Source: Bacillota bacterium
GTDB lineage: Bacteria > Bacillota > Clostridia > Lachnospirales > Bianqueaceae
Reading direction: 5' to 3'
Length of the DNA stretch: 64,000 nucleotides
Assembly: GCA_017441925.1 (NCBI GenBank)
Contig: JAFRUE010000008.1
Coordinates: 1 to 64,000 of the forward strand
How positions within the stretch are numbered: the first letter of the stretch is position 1; each line of letters starts with the position of its first letter. The translations under genes were made by a program, and so were the position numbers. This document shows, one piece after another, positions 17,722 to 26,730 of the stretch. The notes under the pieces were generated by a model, which saw nothing but the letters and a program-made list of their open reading frames with translations, had not been told where the DNA came from and did no database searches.

Positions 17722-18646
17722 AGTTGCGGTTATCGGATGCGGTAATATCAGCGGGAGCCACGTCCCCAACTGGATGAAGATGGAGAATGTCCGGCTCACT
17801 GCGGTGTGCGATCTGGAGAGGGATAGGACCGAGAGATGGCTCGCGAAGTATCCGGACCTTCATATTTATACTGATTATGCGGAAATGATGGACCAGGAGA
17901 AGCCGGACATTCTGGATATCTGTCTCCCGACATATCTGCATGTGCAGTATGCCGAGGACGCGATGCGGCGCGGAGCGCATGTGCTGTGCGAAAAGCCCGT
18001 CGGGCTGACCGAGGATGAGGCGAAAAGCGTCTACAGAACAGCACGCGAGACCGGCCGCCTGTTCATGGTCGCGCAGGTGCTCCGCTTCTGGAACGAATAT
18101 AAGTATCTGAAGGATGTCATTGAGACCGGCCGTTTCGGCGCTTTGCACTATGGCCGGATGTACCGGAACGGCGGCTATCCCAAGACGAGCTGGCACGGCT
18201 GGATGATGAAGAACGAACTGTCCCGCATGGTGCTGCTCGACCGGCATATTCATGATCTGGATTTTCTGGTCTACGCGATGGGCAAGCCGGAGCATTTTGA
18301 CGTGTTCCGCCGTACGAAGGGCGTGGAGGATATTCTGACGGTCATCTACCGGTATGGGGACGCTTTTGTCAATGCGGAATCCACCTGGTATCTGCAGGAA
18401 GACGTGCCGTTTACCGCGGGTTATTTCTTTGCGTTTGACAAGGCATCACTTGATTATGACGGGAAAAAGCTGACCGTATATCCGGCCGAAGGAGGGTCGT
18501 TCTGCCCGCTGAACCGCAATAATGCCTATGAGGCGGAGATCCGCTATTTCGCGGAATGCGTGGAGCAGGACCGTCCGATCACGATGGTGACGGAAGACAG
18601 TCTCCTTGCAGTCATGAATGTCGTCGACGCGATCGATGGCCGGTAA
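17714..18646 (+). CDS. Gfo/Idh/MocA-family NAD(P)-dependent oxidoreductase
   Basis: A 310-residue protein with an N-terminal Rossmann fold (VIGCGNISGSH, residues 5-15) and the family motif CEKPVGL, where the lysine is catalytic. The C-terminal half is the open beta-sheet substrate domain with a conserved His in DRHIHDLDFL. It oxidises or reduces a sugar, cyclitol or sugar acid carbonyl. The start overlaps the isomerase stop by 8 bases, so the two are translationally coupled and likely act on the same compound. Confidence 0.9.
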   Translation: MLKVAVIGCGNISGSHVPNWMKMENVRLTAVCDLERDRTERWLAKYPDLHIYTDYAEMMDQEKPDILDICLPTYLHVQYAEDAMRRGAHVLCEKPVGLTEDEAKSVYRTARETGRLFMVAQVLRFWNEYKYLKDVIETGRFGALHYGRMYRNGGYPKTSWHGWMMKNELSRMVLLDRHIHDLDFLVYAMGKPEHFDVFRRTKGVEDILTVIYRYGDAFVNAESTWYLQEDVPFTAGYFFAFDKASLDYDGKKLTVYPAEGGSFCPLNRNNAYEAEIRYFAECVEQDRPITMVTEDSLLAVMNVVDAIDGR

Positions 18647-18692
18647 GTTCGAATATCGACAGATCGACTGCTGACAAGATCGGCAGCAAGAC

Positions 18693-18721
18693 TTGACTTT
18701 TTATACAGTTTCTCTTATAAT
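18693..18721 (+). promoter_or_regulatory. Promoter of lysA
   Basis: -35 TTGACT (18693-18698), 17-bp spacer, -10 TATAAT (18716-18721). Only 53 bases separate it from the start, too short for a lysine riboswitch. Confidence 0.82.
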
Positions 18722-18774
18722 TTTCTCTATCTTGTATATAGAGGCGGACCGAACCGCCGGAGAGGAGAAGAGAA

Positions 18775-20034
18775 ATGCCGTACAGATATGATTTGGTCAC
18801 CGGTAAGAACGGATTCTGGGAGAATACGGATCCGGCTGCGCTTGCGGCCCAATATGGAACTCCTCTGTATGTTTATAATGAGAGGATCCTCAGAGAACGC
18901 TGCCGCGAGATGCGGGAGCTTGTAAGCTATCCGAATTTTCATGTTAATTATTCCGCCAAGGCGAATACGAATCTTACTATCCTGCGTATTGCGCGGGAAG
19001 AGGGACTGTACGTGGACGCGATGTCTCTCGGAGAGATCACGGTCGAAGAAGCGGCGGGATTCGACGCGAAGCATATTTTCTTCATCAGCAATAATGTCAG
19101 CCGGGAAGAGATGGCGCAAGTGATCCATAAGGGGATCTACGTCGGCGTCGATTCGGTCTCGCAGCTTGAGATGTTCGGACAGCTCTGTCCGGGCGGGAAA
19201 GTCTGTGTGCGTCTGAATACCGGTGTCGGGGCCGGACATAGCGCGGCTGTCGTTACCGGCGGACATGAGACGAAATTCGGCATCGATCCGGACCAGTACG
19301 ATGATATGAAGCGTACTGCTGATAAATACGGACTGCATTTGACCGGAATCAACCAGCATATCGGGTCGCAGTTCATGACTTCTGACGATTTTCTGGAAGG
19401 GACCAGACGGCTGCTCGAGGTCTGCATGCAGTATCCTGAGCTTGAGATGATCGATCTCGGCGGAGGCCTCGGCATACCTTACCATAAAGCGGACGGAGAA
19501 GGACGTCTGGATCTCGCGGCGCTCGGAAAGGCTCTGGACAAGATGTTCAGGGATTTTGCCGCGGCTTACGGACGAGAGGTCGAGTTCAAGCTTGAGCCCG
19601 GCCGGTACGTTGTTGCGGAATGCTGTGTGCTGCTCGGCAGAGTCCATGACACAAAGACCGTCTATGAAAATCGCTTTGCGGGGACAGATCTCGGATTCAA
19701 CGTGCTGGTGAGACCGGTCATGTACGGTTCCTGGCATGATGTCGAAATCTACCGTGCAGACGGGGACGATACAGGCATCCGTCAGGTCGTCAGTGTTGTC
19801 GGTAATATCTGTGAGAGCGGAGATTATCTGGTGACGAAGCGCGAACTGCCTGAGATTCTCGAGGGGGATCTGATCGGCGTCATGGACGCGGGTGCTTATG
19901 GTTATTCTATGTCTTCTAATTATAACTGCCGGCTGCGTCCGGCCGAGGTTCTGATCACAACGAATGGAGAAGTGAAGCTGATCCGCCGCAGAGACCGTTT
20001 GGAGGATCTGCTCGCCGGATTTGAAACATGCTGA
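18775..20034 (+). CDS. lysA: Diaminopimelate decarboxylase
   Basis: A 419-residue PLP enzyme of fold type III that makes lysine from meso-diaminopimelate. The PLP lysine is Lys62 (NYSAKANTN). Other family blocks are QHIGSQ, IDLGGGLGIPY, EPGRYVV (substrate Arg) and ICESGD, in the correct order. Length matches LysA. The neighbouring genes do not belong to lysine synthesis, and the DHDPS-like gene at 4240 seems catabolic. It starts a four-gene plus-strand run: ydcF-like overlaps its end by 7 bases and asnA follows. Confidence 0.95.
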   Translation: MPYRYDLVTGKNGFWENTDPAALAAQYGTPLYVYNERILRERCREMRELVSYPNFHVNYSAKANTNLTILRIAREEGLYVDAMSLGEITVEEAAGFDAKHIFFISNNVSREEMAQVIHKGIYVGVDSVSQLEMFGQLCPGGKVCVRLNTGVGAGHSAAVVTGGHETKFGIDPDQYDDMKRTADKYGLHLTGINQHIGSQFMTSDDFLEGTRRLLEVCMQYPELEMIDLGGGLGIPYHKADGEGRLDLAALGKALDKMFRDFAAAYGREVEFKLEPGRYVVAECCVLLGRVHDTKTVYENRFAGTDLGFNVLVRPVMYGSWHDVEIYRADGDDTGIRQVVSVVGNICESGDYLVTKRELPEILEGDLIGVMDAGAYGYSMSSNYNCRLRPAEVLITTNGEVKLIRRRDRLEDLLAGFETC

Positions 20035-20783
20035 TACTGGAAATTCTGTGCATACTGGGCGGGATTTTCTGCCTGGGATATTATATCGTACTGACGATGA
20101 CAGTCGGATTCGGGATCATTTTCTCCGGATTCTGGCCGGTCACCGCGGCGCTGCTTGCGGCAGGGGCTTTCTGCTGCCGGAAAGTCCGTACAGGAATATG
20201 GAACCTGCCCATGGGGTGGCGGCGGACGATCTATGTCATTGTCACCGTTGGGATCATTGTTTTTGCGGTCCTGCTCCTGTGGATCATCCGGACCGGCCGG
20301 CAGAGACCGTCTCCAGGCGCGAAATACTGTATCGTGCTGGGCTGCAAGGTTAATGATGACGGTCCGTCTCTGTCGCTGTATTACCGCATCAAAGCGGCCG
20401 AGGAATATCTGAAGGCATCGCCGGAGACAGTCTGTATCGTTTCGGGCGGCAAGGGCGGCGACGAGCCGGTGAGCGAAGCCAACTGCATAGCGGAGGAGCT
20501 GATCCGGCGCGGCATCCCGGAAGAACGCATCATACGGGAGACGAAGTCTTTCTCAACAAAAGAAAACATCACCAACAGCCTTGCGCTGATGGACAGCCCT
20601 GACGCTGAGACCGTGATCATTTCAAGCGATTATCACATGCTGCGCGCGCTTCTGATCGCGCGGAAGACGGGTCTTGCCAATGTGCATGGGTGCGGTGCTT
20701 ACGCGGGTCCGGCGATGGGCGTGAATTATACGGTACGGGAAGTTCCCGCGCTGATCAAGGACTGGATCTGCGGGAATCTGTAA
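20028..20783 (+). CDS. YdcF-like (DUF218) membrane protein
   Basis: A 251-residue protein with three N-terminal membrane helices (about 3-25, 33-50 and 66-87) and a DUF218 domain (about 97-245) on one side of the membrane. The domain opens with YCIVLGCKV, then a CIVSGGKGGDE strand-loop, a conserved ENITNS, and VIISSDYHMLRA. DUF218 proteins such as SanA and YdcF are linked to envelope functions; some bind nucleotides. It overlaps the end of lysA by 7 bases, so it is co-translated. Confidence 0.88.
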   Translation: MLILEILCILGGIFCLGYYIVLTMTVGFGIIFSGFWPVTAALLAAGAFCCRKVRTGIWNLPMGWRRTIYVIVTVGIIVFAVLLLWIIRTGRQRPSPGAKYCIVLGCKVNDDGPSLSLYYRIKAAEEYLKASPETVCIVSGGKGGDEPVSEANCIAEELIRRGIPEERIIRETKSFSTKENITNSLALMDSPDAETVIISSDYHMLRALLIARKTGLANVHGCGAYAGPAMGVNYTVREVPALIKDWICGNL

Positions 20784-20825
20784 ATATAGAGATCTATAAG
20801 TGCGGATACAAGAGGAGGTATGGCA

Positions 20826-21833
20826 ATGAAACTGATTCTGCCAAAGCATTATGATCCGAAGCTTACAGTCAGAGAGACAGAGCGCGCGATCAAATATATC
20901 AGGGACACTTTCCAGCGGGAACTCGGCGAACAGATGAATCTGGAGAGGATCTCCGCGCCGCTTTTTGTCGGCCGGTCGACGGGACTGAACGACAATCTGA
21001 ACGGAGTCGAGCGCCCGGTTTCTTTTGACATCCCGTCTGTTCCGGGAGACGAGTACGAGGTCGTGCATTCTTTGGCCAAGTGGAAGAGAATGGCGCTCGG
21101 ACAGTACGGTTTCAAGCCCGGAGAGGGCCTGTATACCAATATGAACGCGATCCGGCGGGACGAAGAACTCGACAATCTGCATTCCTGCTATGTCGACCAG
21201 TGGGACTGGGAAATGGTAATCACCAAAGAGGAGCGGACCGAGGAGAAGCTGAAGGAGGTCGTCCGGAAGCTTTTCAAGATCATGAAGCATATGGAGCATG
21301 AGGTCTGGTACCAGTATCCGCAGGCCGTTAAGCATCTGCCGGAGGAGATCACGTTTGTAACGAGCCAGGAGCTTCTGGACATGTTCCCGGATAAGACGCC
21401 AAAGGAGCGCGAAAACGCGATCACACAGCAGTACGGGTGCGTTTTCGTCATGAAGATCGGCGATAAGCTGTCAGACGGCAAGCCGCATGACGGGCGGGCT
21501 CCGGACTATGACGACTGGGAGCTGAACGGGGACATTCTGTTCTGGTATGATCTGCTCGGCTGCGCGCTGGAGATCTCCAGCATGGGTATCCGTGTGGATG
21601 AGAAATCGCTGCGTAAACAGCTGGACAAAGCGGGCTGCCCTGAACGGGCAGAGCTGCCTTTCCACAAAATGCTGCTCGAGGGGCAGCTGCCTTATACGAT
21701 CGGCGGCGGCATTGGCCAGTCGAGGCTTTGCATGCTGCTGTTGAACCGCGCGCATATCGGTGAAGTGCAGGCCGCGGTGTGGCCGGAAGAGATGCGCAGG
21801 CAGTGTCTGGAGGACCGGATCGAACTGCTGTAA
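20826..21833 (+). CDS. asnA: Aspartate-ammonia ligase
   Basis: A 335-residue ammonia-dependent asparagine synthetase related to class II aminoacyl-tRNA synthetases. The second ATG (20826) is chosen because GGAGG ends at 20818, seven bases before it; ATG 20820 would be one base from the ribosome site. Family blocks include [37 protein letters not shown] and the ATP-site [15 protein letters not shown] near the end. Length agrees with E. coli AsnA (330). It is the last housekeeping gene before the fucosidase. Confidence 0.95.
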   Translation: MKLILPKHYDPKLTVRETERAIKYIRDTFQRELGEQMNLERISAPLFVGRSTGLNDNLNGVERPVSFDIPSVPGDEYEVVHSLAKWKRMALGQYGFKPGEGLYTNMNAIRRDEELDNLHSCYVDQWDWEMVITKEERTEEKLKEVVRKLFKIMKHMEHEVWYQYPQAVKHLPEEITFVTSQELLDMFPDKTPKERENAITQQYGCVFVMKIGDKLSDGKPHDGRAPDYDDWELNGDILFWYDLLGCALEISSMGIRVDEKSLRKQLDKAGCPERAELPFHKMLLEGQLPYTIGGGIGQSRLCMLLLNRAHIGEVQAAVWPEEMRRQCLEDRIELL

Positions 21834-21896
21834 GTGGGACTGGATACAGAAGCAGCTTTGTGGAGGACAGATATAACAGTGCCGGAGGGATACAAA

Positions 21897-23372
21897 ATGT
21901 ACGATATGCAGCAGGATCTTGACAGAATTGAGGCCGTGATCGTGAAAGGACCGTACAAGGACAACTGGGAATCGCTCTCAGCCTATACCGTGCCGGAATG
22001 GTATAAACAGGCCAAATTCGGCATCTTTATCCATTGGGGCGTATACAGCGTGCCGGCTTTTGCCAATGAATGGTATCCGCGGAACATGTATATCCGGGGC
22101 ACGAAGGAATATGAGCATCATATCGGAAAATACGGCCCGCAGAAAGATTTCGGCTACAAGGATTTTATTCCGATGTTCAGGGCTGAGCGTTTTGACCCGG
22201 ACGAATGGGCCGCGCTTTTCAAGGAAGCAGGCGCCCGCTACGTTGTTGAGGTCGCTGAGCATCATGACGGTTTCCAGATGTACAAGAGCCGGATCTCGCA
22301 TTGGAACGCCGCGGAAAAAGGCCCGTGCCGTAATGTGATGGGAGATCTGGAATATGCCTGCAAACGGGAGGGGCTGATCTTCGGGACCTCAAGCCATCGC
22401 GCCGAGCACTGGTTCTTTATGGGCGAAGGCCGCCGATTTGACAGCGATATTCATGAGCCGCTCGAGCGCGGCGATTTCTACTGGCCGTCCATGCCGCTTG
22501 AATCCGGACATCACGACCTGTTTGCCAAGCCCGTCCCGACCGAAGAATATCTGAATGACTGGCTGGTCCGGACCTGTGAGATCATCGATACATATCAGCC
22601 ACAGATCCTGTATTTTGACTGGTGGATCCAGGAAAGTATCTTCAAACCGTATCTGCAGAAGCTTGCAGCCTATTATTACAACCGTGCTGCAGAGTGGGGA
22701 CGCGGCGTCGTGATCAACTATAAACATGACGCGTTCCTTTTCGGTACAGCGGTTCCGGACATCGAGAGGGGACAGTTCGCAGCGATCCAGCCTTTCTACT
22801 GGCAGACGGATACGGCTGTCGCAAAGAATTCCTGGGGCTATACAGAAGGGAATGAATACAAGGATCCGCGCGATATCGTGCAGGATCTTGTCGATATCGT
22901 GAGCAAGAACGGTAATCTGCTGCTTAACGTCGGGCCTAAGCCGGATGGAACGATCACGGACGAGGATGCCGAGGTCCTGCGCGGGATCGGAAAATGGCTT
23001 GCAGTGAACGGTGAAGCGATCTACGGCGCAGGGATCTACCGGAAGCCGGGAGAAGGACCGACCGCAACGCCGGAGGGGCAGTTCTCAGACGGGGTCAAGA
23101 AAAACTATACCAGCGAAGATTTCCGCTTTACGACGGCAAAAGGCTGTCTGTACGCGATCGCGCTCAAGGCGAGCGAGGACGGGAAGTACTGCATCCATAC
23201 ACTGGACGAGAGGGATGCTTCGCGCATGGCCAATTTCCACGGGATCATCGAGGACGTCGGCGTGCTCGGCTGCGATGAGAAACCGCTTTGGCACAGGGAA
23301 GAAGACGGCCTTTATCTGGAAACTTCTTTCCGGTCCGATTATCCTGTCACCTTTAAGATCAGACTGAAATAG
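21897..23372 (+). CDS. GH29 alpha-L-fucosidase, cytoplasmic
   Basis: A 491-residue family 29 glycosidase. ATG 21897 is preceded by GGAGGG at the right distance; the open frame reaches GTG 21834 with no ribosome site. The barrel contains the family blocks WYKQAKFGIFIHWG, EVAEHHDGF (substrate His) and LYFDWW with Asp241 as the predicted nucleophile. A C-terminal beta domain follows (about 395-491). No signal peptide, so it acts on imported fucosides. It lies 63 bases after asnA. A second, shorter GH29 gene is encoded at 27637. Confidence 0.92.
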   Translation: MYDMQQDLDRIEAVIVKGPYKDNWESLSAYTVPEWYKQAKFGIFIHWGVYSVPAFANEWYPRNMYIRGTKEYEHHIGKYGPQKDFGYKDFIPMFRAERFDPDEWAALFKEAGARYVVEVAEHHDGFQMYKSRISHWNAAEKGPCRNVMGDLEYACKREGLIFGTSSHRAEHWFFMGEGRRFDSDIHEPLERGDFYWPSMPLESGHHDLFAKPVPTEEYLNDWLVRTCEIIDTYQPQILYFDWWIQESIFKPYLQKLAAYYYNRAAEWGRGVVINYKHDAFLFGTAVPDIERGQFAAIQPFYWQTDTAVAKNSWGYTEGNEYKDPRDIVQDLVDIVSKNGNLLLNVGPKPDGTITDEDAEVLRGIGKWLAVNGEAIYGAGIYRKPGEGPTATPEGQFSDGVKKNYTSEDFRFTTAKGCLYAIALKASEDGKYCIHTLDERDASRMANFHGIIEDVGVLGCDEKPLWHREEDGLYLETSFRSDYPVTFKIRLK

Positions 23373-23390
23373 AACACGATAACAGAACAG

Positions 23391-23432
23391 GGACTGTGAG
23401 CGCTGATCGAAGCATCGGACGCAGTCCTTTTT
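23391..23432 (+). terminator. Probable terminator after the fucosidase
   Basis: GGACTG (23391-23396) pairs with CAGTCC (23422-23427), followed by TTTTT. The inside of the hairpin is imperfect. Confidence 0.55.
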
Positions 23433-23468
23433 CAGTAAAAATGATCTGTGGATTCGGAATATCCGAGA

Positions 23469-23497
23469 TTGACATCCAACGGTTGTGAGATTACAAT
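23469..23497 (+). promoter_or_regulatory. Promoter of the pectin-fragment genes
   Basis: -35 TTGACA (23469-23474), 17-bp spacer, -10 TACAAT (23492-23497), 49 bases before the GH105 start. Confidence 0.78.
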
Positions 23498-23546
23498 AAG
23501 ATAGTCTTTATTACCGTAAGCAATAAGAATACAGAGGGGGCGTAAT

Positions 23547-24593
23547 ATGAGCTACAAAGAAACCGCGGACAAGGTACTGGCGATGCTGCAGCATGCGGAC
23601 GGGAATGATCCGTCACATGGCCATCTGACTATGAATAACTGGGAGTGGCCTACCGGAGTCGCACTGTACGGTATTTACAAAACCTACCAGATGAGCGGGG
23701 ACACTTCGATCCTGGATTATCTTAAGGGCTGGTATGACGATATGCTCAGCCGGGCGGAGAAGCCGCACCGCAACGTGAATACGGTCGCGCCTGTACTGAC
23801 GCTGACATGCCTTTATGATGAGACCAGGGATCCGAAGTATCTGCCGGTCATCGAGAGCTGGATCGACTGGGTCATGAAAGAGATGCCCCGCACCGAGTAC
23901 GGCGGACTGCAGCACTGCACGGTCTGGAATAAGCATTATCAGCAGCTCTGGTGTGATACGCTTTTCATGGTCGGACTGTTCCTGGCTAAGGCAGGGACGG
24001 TTCTTGACAGACCCGAACTCATCGAGGAGGCGGAGTACCAGTTCCTGATCCATATCCGCTATCTGCAGGATAAGGTGAAAGGCCTGTTCTATCACGGCTG
24101 GACTTTTGACCGCAGACACAATTACGCGAATGCGTTCTGGGCGCGCGGCAATGCGTGGTTTACAGCCGCGGCGATCGAGCTGTACGATATTACCCGCCGT
24201 GAAAACGCTGCGATGCGCATGATTCAGTCGGCGTGGAAGGATCAAGTACTTGCGCTTTGGAAATACCAGCGTGTGAACGGGTTGTACAGTACGCTGATCG
24301 ATGTAGAGGAGTCCTATTGTGAGACCAGCGCTACGGCGGCGATCGCTTATGGCGTGCTGAAGGGAATCCGTCTCGGATGGCTGCCCACAGAAATGTATCA
24401 GGCAATGGGTAAGCTCAGCGCGGATGCGGTACTGGCCCAGATCGACGAGACCGGCGCTGTACAGGGCGTTTCCGGCGGCACAGGCATGGGCCATGACCTG
24501 CAGCACTATAAGGACATTATCGTAACACCGACAGCATACGGGCAGGGCCTGACGTTCCTGCTGCTGACGGAACTGATGATACAGGAAGGCTGA
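23547..24593 (+). CDS. GH105 unsaturated galacturonyl/rhamnogalacturonyl hydrolase
   Basis: A 348-residue (alpha/alpha)6-barrel hydrolase like B. subtilis YteR/YesR. It removes the unsaturated uronic acid left at the end of pectin fragments by lyases. The predicted catalytic Asp137 lies in QLWCDTLFM, the place of Asp143 in YteR. Aromatic-rich blocks such as FWARGNAWF and YCETSATAAIAYG are typical. No signal peptide. Ribosome site AGAGGGGG. The oligogalacturonate lyase gene begins 45 bases later, giving a consecutive pectin route in the cytoplasm. Confidence 0.92.
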   Translation: MSYKETADKVLAMLQHADGNDPSHGHLTMNNWEWPTGVALYGIYKTYQMSGDTSILDYLKGWYDDMLSRAEKPHRNVNTVAPVLTLTCLYDETRDPKYLPVIESWIDWVMKEMPRTEYGGLQHCTVWNKHYQQLWCDTLFMVGLFLAKAGTVLDRPELIEEAEYQFLIHIRYLQDKVKGLFYHGWTFDRRHNYANAFWARGNAWFTAAAIELYDITRRENAAMRMIQSAWKDQVLALWKYQRVNGLYSTLIDVEESYCETSATAAIAYGVLKGIRLGWLPTEMYQAMGKLSADAVLAQIDETGAVQGVSGGTGMGHDLQHYKDIIVTPTAYGQGLTFLLLTELMIQEG

Positions 24594-24638
24594 GAACGGC
24601 GGCAAAGCGCCGCAGATCATAGCAAGGAGGGTCACACA

Positions 24639-25700
24639 ATGTTCGAATATCAGGATAAGATCACAGGCTACACGATCCGCCAGTATACGGAAGGACCGGA
24701 ACGCAACGCGAAGCTGTATTTCACCTGCGAGAATTTCTCGGTGGATGACAGGTATTTCTTCTTCACGAAGCAGGAGCTTCCGGGCAAAACGAACGGTGGC
24801 TGCTACAGAGCAGATGTTGAAACGGGCGAGCTCACACGGATCGCGGACAGCCGTTTTAAGGGATTCGCGACGGACAGGGAGAAGAATACCGGTTACGTCT
24901 GCAAAGACGGGACGGAGGTCTATGCTGTTGACCTTGCGACGGGCGAGATGAAGAAGGTCGGTGACCTGCCAAAGGGCTGCGATATCACCGGACATCTGAC
25001 GGCAGCGGATACCGGCAGGATCGCCTGCGGAGCGCATCTGGCCAATAAACTGTACGCGCTGGTCATCCTCGATCCCGGCAAGGAAGCCGAGACCGTCTAT
25101 CTGACCGATCAGCATCTGGGTCACGTGCAGATCTGTCCCACCGATGAAGATCTGATCTTCTATATCCATGAGACCGGCGGTGACGCTTTCCAGCGTACGT
25201 GGATGTACGACGTGAAAGAACGTTACGCGCGTCCTTATTATGTTGAGCATCCTCATGAGTGGATCACCCACGAGGTGTGGAGCAGCGACGGAACCGAAAT
25301 GGCGATCATGAAGCTGGATCCGCCGGGATTTGTAGACGGTTCCAAGGGAGAAGTCCATACCGGCAACATCATTATCGGGGATAAGGACGGCCGCCATTTT
25401 GACGTCGCGGCATCCGGTGTACAGTGCCTGCATCCGGCATTCAGCAGGGACCGCAAGTGGCTGTGCGCGGACGTTATCAGCTATCTGGGGACAGATATCC
25501 AGGAAGGCGTAATGCTCTTTGAGCGTGCGACCGGAAAGGGCAAGATGGTCGCGACGACCAATACTAACGGAGGCAGCCCGGATCATCAGCATCCTTCGTT
25601 CAACCGCAGGGGAGATATGATCCTGTTCTCCAATCCGAACGCAAACGGCATCGCGCAGGTCAGCACGATCGATCTGAAGCAGGTCCTGAAGGACTGGTAA
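24639..25700 (+). CDS. Oligogalacturonate lyase-like beta-propeller (PL22)
   Basis: A 353-residue seven-bladed propeller protein resembling cytoplasmic oligogalacturonate lyase, which splits short pectin chains into unsaturated products. Histidines sit in conserved places: QHLGHVQICP, FYIHETGGD, HPHEWITHEVWSSDG and DHQHPSF (His316, Gln317, His318), the last matching the manganese-binding His/Gln cluster known in the Yersinia enzyme. It is 36 residues shorter than that enzyme. It follows the GH105 gene with ribosome site AAGGAGG and ends at a bidirectional terminator. PL22 membership is from motif reading. Confidence 0.82.
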   Translation: MFEYQDKITGYTIRQYTEGPERNAKLYFTCENFSVDDRYFFFTKQELPGKTNGGCYRADVETGELTRIADSRFKGFATDREKNTGYVCKDGTEVYAVDLATGEMKKVGDLPKGCDITGHLTAADTGRIACGAHLANKLYALVILDPGKEAETVYLTDQHLGHVQICPTDEDLIFYIHETGGDAFQRTWMYDVKERYARPYYVEHPHEWITHEVWSSDGTEMAIMKLDPPGFVDGSKGEVHTGNIIIGDKDGRHFDVAASGVQCLHPAFSRDRKWLCADVISYLGTDIQEGVMLFERATGKGKMVATTNTNGGSPDHQHPSFNRRGDMILFSNPNANGIAQVSTIDLKQVLKDW

Positions 25701-25733
25701 TATCACAGCAGAAGGGACAGTACGGAAAATAAC

Positions 25734-25774
25734 AAAACCGGTCTCAGCCGCATTGAACGGCGGGACCGGTTTTT
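25734..25774. terminator. Bidirectional terminator between convergent genes
   Basis: AAAACCGGTC...AGCCG / CGGCG...GACCGGTTTTT hairpin with an A tract before and a T tract after. It serves both the lyase gene and the minus-strand gene ending at 25826. Confidence 0.88.
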
Positions 25775-25825
25775 GATGGATCGAAAGACAGCAGGAGGCG
25801 GATGCTTCCTGCAGACAGAACGCGG

Positions 25826-26593
25826 TTACAGAATATAATTCGGCGCGTCTTTAACCGAGAGATAGAGATCTTTGACCTTGGCAAGCTGCTCTTCGTCGCC
25901 TTTGCACAGCAGACGGACAACACCTTCATATCCGGCAACACCGCCGGCGGCGATCAGAACAGGACGGATCCCGCACAGATCCTCGATGGCGTCAAGCTCC
26001 GTATAGGGGATGCCCACGGTCGGATAGAGGTGCGGACCGTTGACGGACGGGTCGTTGACAAGCTGGGCAAGCTCATAGACCGGCCTGTCCACCCTCTTCT
26101 CCAGACCGACCGGATGGATCAGCGTGGTGCGGCGGCCGACAGCTGCTGCCTGACACGGTCCGATCGTTCCGGTCTGCGGATTGCCGATCAGAATGCCGGC
26201 AGTGCGGCTCTCCGGATGGACAGCGTTTGCCCCTTTGAAGATGATATCCTTTGATCCGAGAGAGGAAGCGATGTCATAGATCGTCTGGCCTTCTTTCCAT
26301 TCTCCGCGGACCAGAACAATGTCCTCGGCCCTTGCCGGAACGGGTGGTACAGGCGGGAAAGTCGGCACCGGTTCCGCAGGCTTTACGATACCCCTGTAGA
26401 AGCCGCGTTTCTGGAAGAGAATGTCCTGCCTGGCCAGAATCTCCGCCGCGATCTCCGCGTTCGTGGTACCGCTGATGATGACAACGATGTGATTCTCCAG
26501 CGCGTCCTGTACGTCCGCACGGCTGAGAAGGCCTTTTGCGATCAGCTGTTTACCGGCTGCGGGGGTGATTTCCAATTGGATTCCCTGTGTCAT
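25826..26593 (-). CDS. Conserved-looking protein of unknown function
   Basis: A 255-residue soluble protein I do not recognise. The first 75 residues look like a small alpha/beta domain (IVVIISGTTNAEIAAEIL); a proline-rich joint follows (about 73-87, EPVPTFPPVPPVP). The C-terminal domain has glycine-rich blocks that look like ligand-binding loops: FKGANAVHP, GILIGNPQTGTIGP, LIHPVGLEKRV and LIAAGGVAGYEG. A nucleotide or metabolite binding role would fit, but nothing more can be said. It stands alone with a GGAGG site and shares a terminator with the lyase gene. Confidence 0.75.
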   Translation of the reverse strand: MTQGIQLEITPAAGKQLIAKGLLSRADVQDALENHIVVIISGTTNAEIAAEILARQDILFQKRGFYRGIVKPAEPVPTFPPVPPVPARAEDIVLVRGEWKEGQTIYDIASSLGSKDIIFKGANAVHPESRTAGILIGNPQTGTIGPCQAAAVGRRTTLIHPVGLEKRVDRPVYELAQLVNDPSVNGPHLYPTVGIPYTELDAIEDLCGIRPVLIAAGGVAGYEGVVRLLCKGDEEQLAKVKDLYLSVKDAPNYIL

Positions 26594-26730
26594 GATGTAT
26601 CCTCCTTATAAGAAGTGTTTTCAGACTGATTTATAAAAAATCGTAAAAAAGTGTTCGCGTTACGTCAAAGTATGGTAAAATAGAAGAAGCAAAGTACGGA
26701 AACTGTATTGCAATCAAAGGGGGAAATAGT

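Noticed and set aside
18647-18774. Lysine riboswitch before lysA
   Set aside because: The promoter lies about 53 bases from the start, too close to hold an aptamer of some 170 bases.
23613-25706. 697-codon minus-strand frame
   Set aside because: Runs antisense through both the GH105 and PL22-like genes and across their gap; protein shows no motif.
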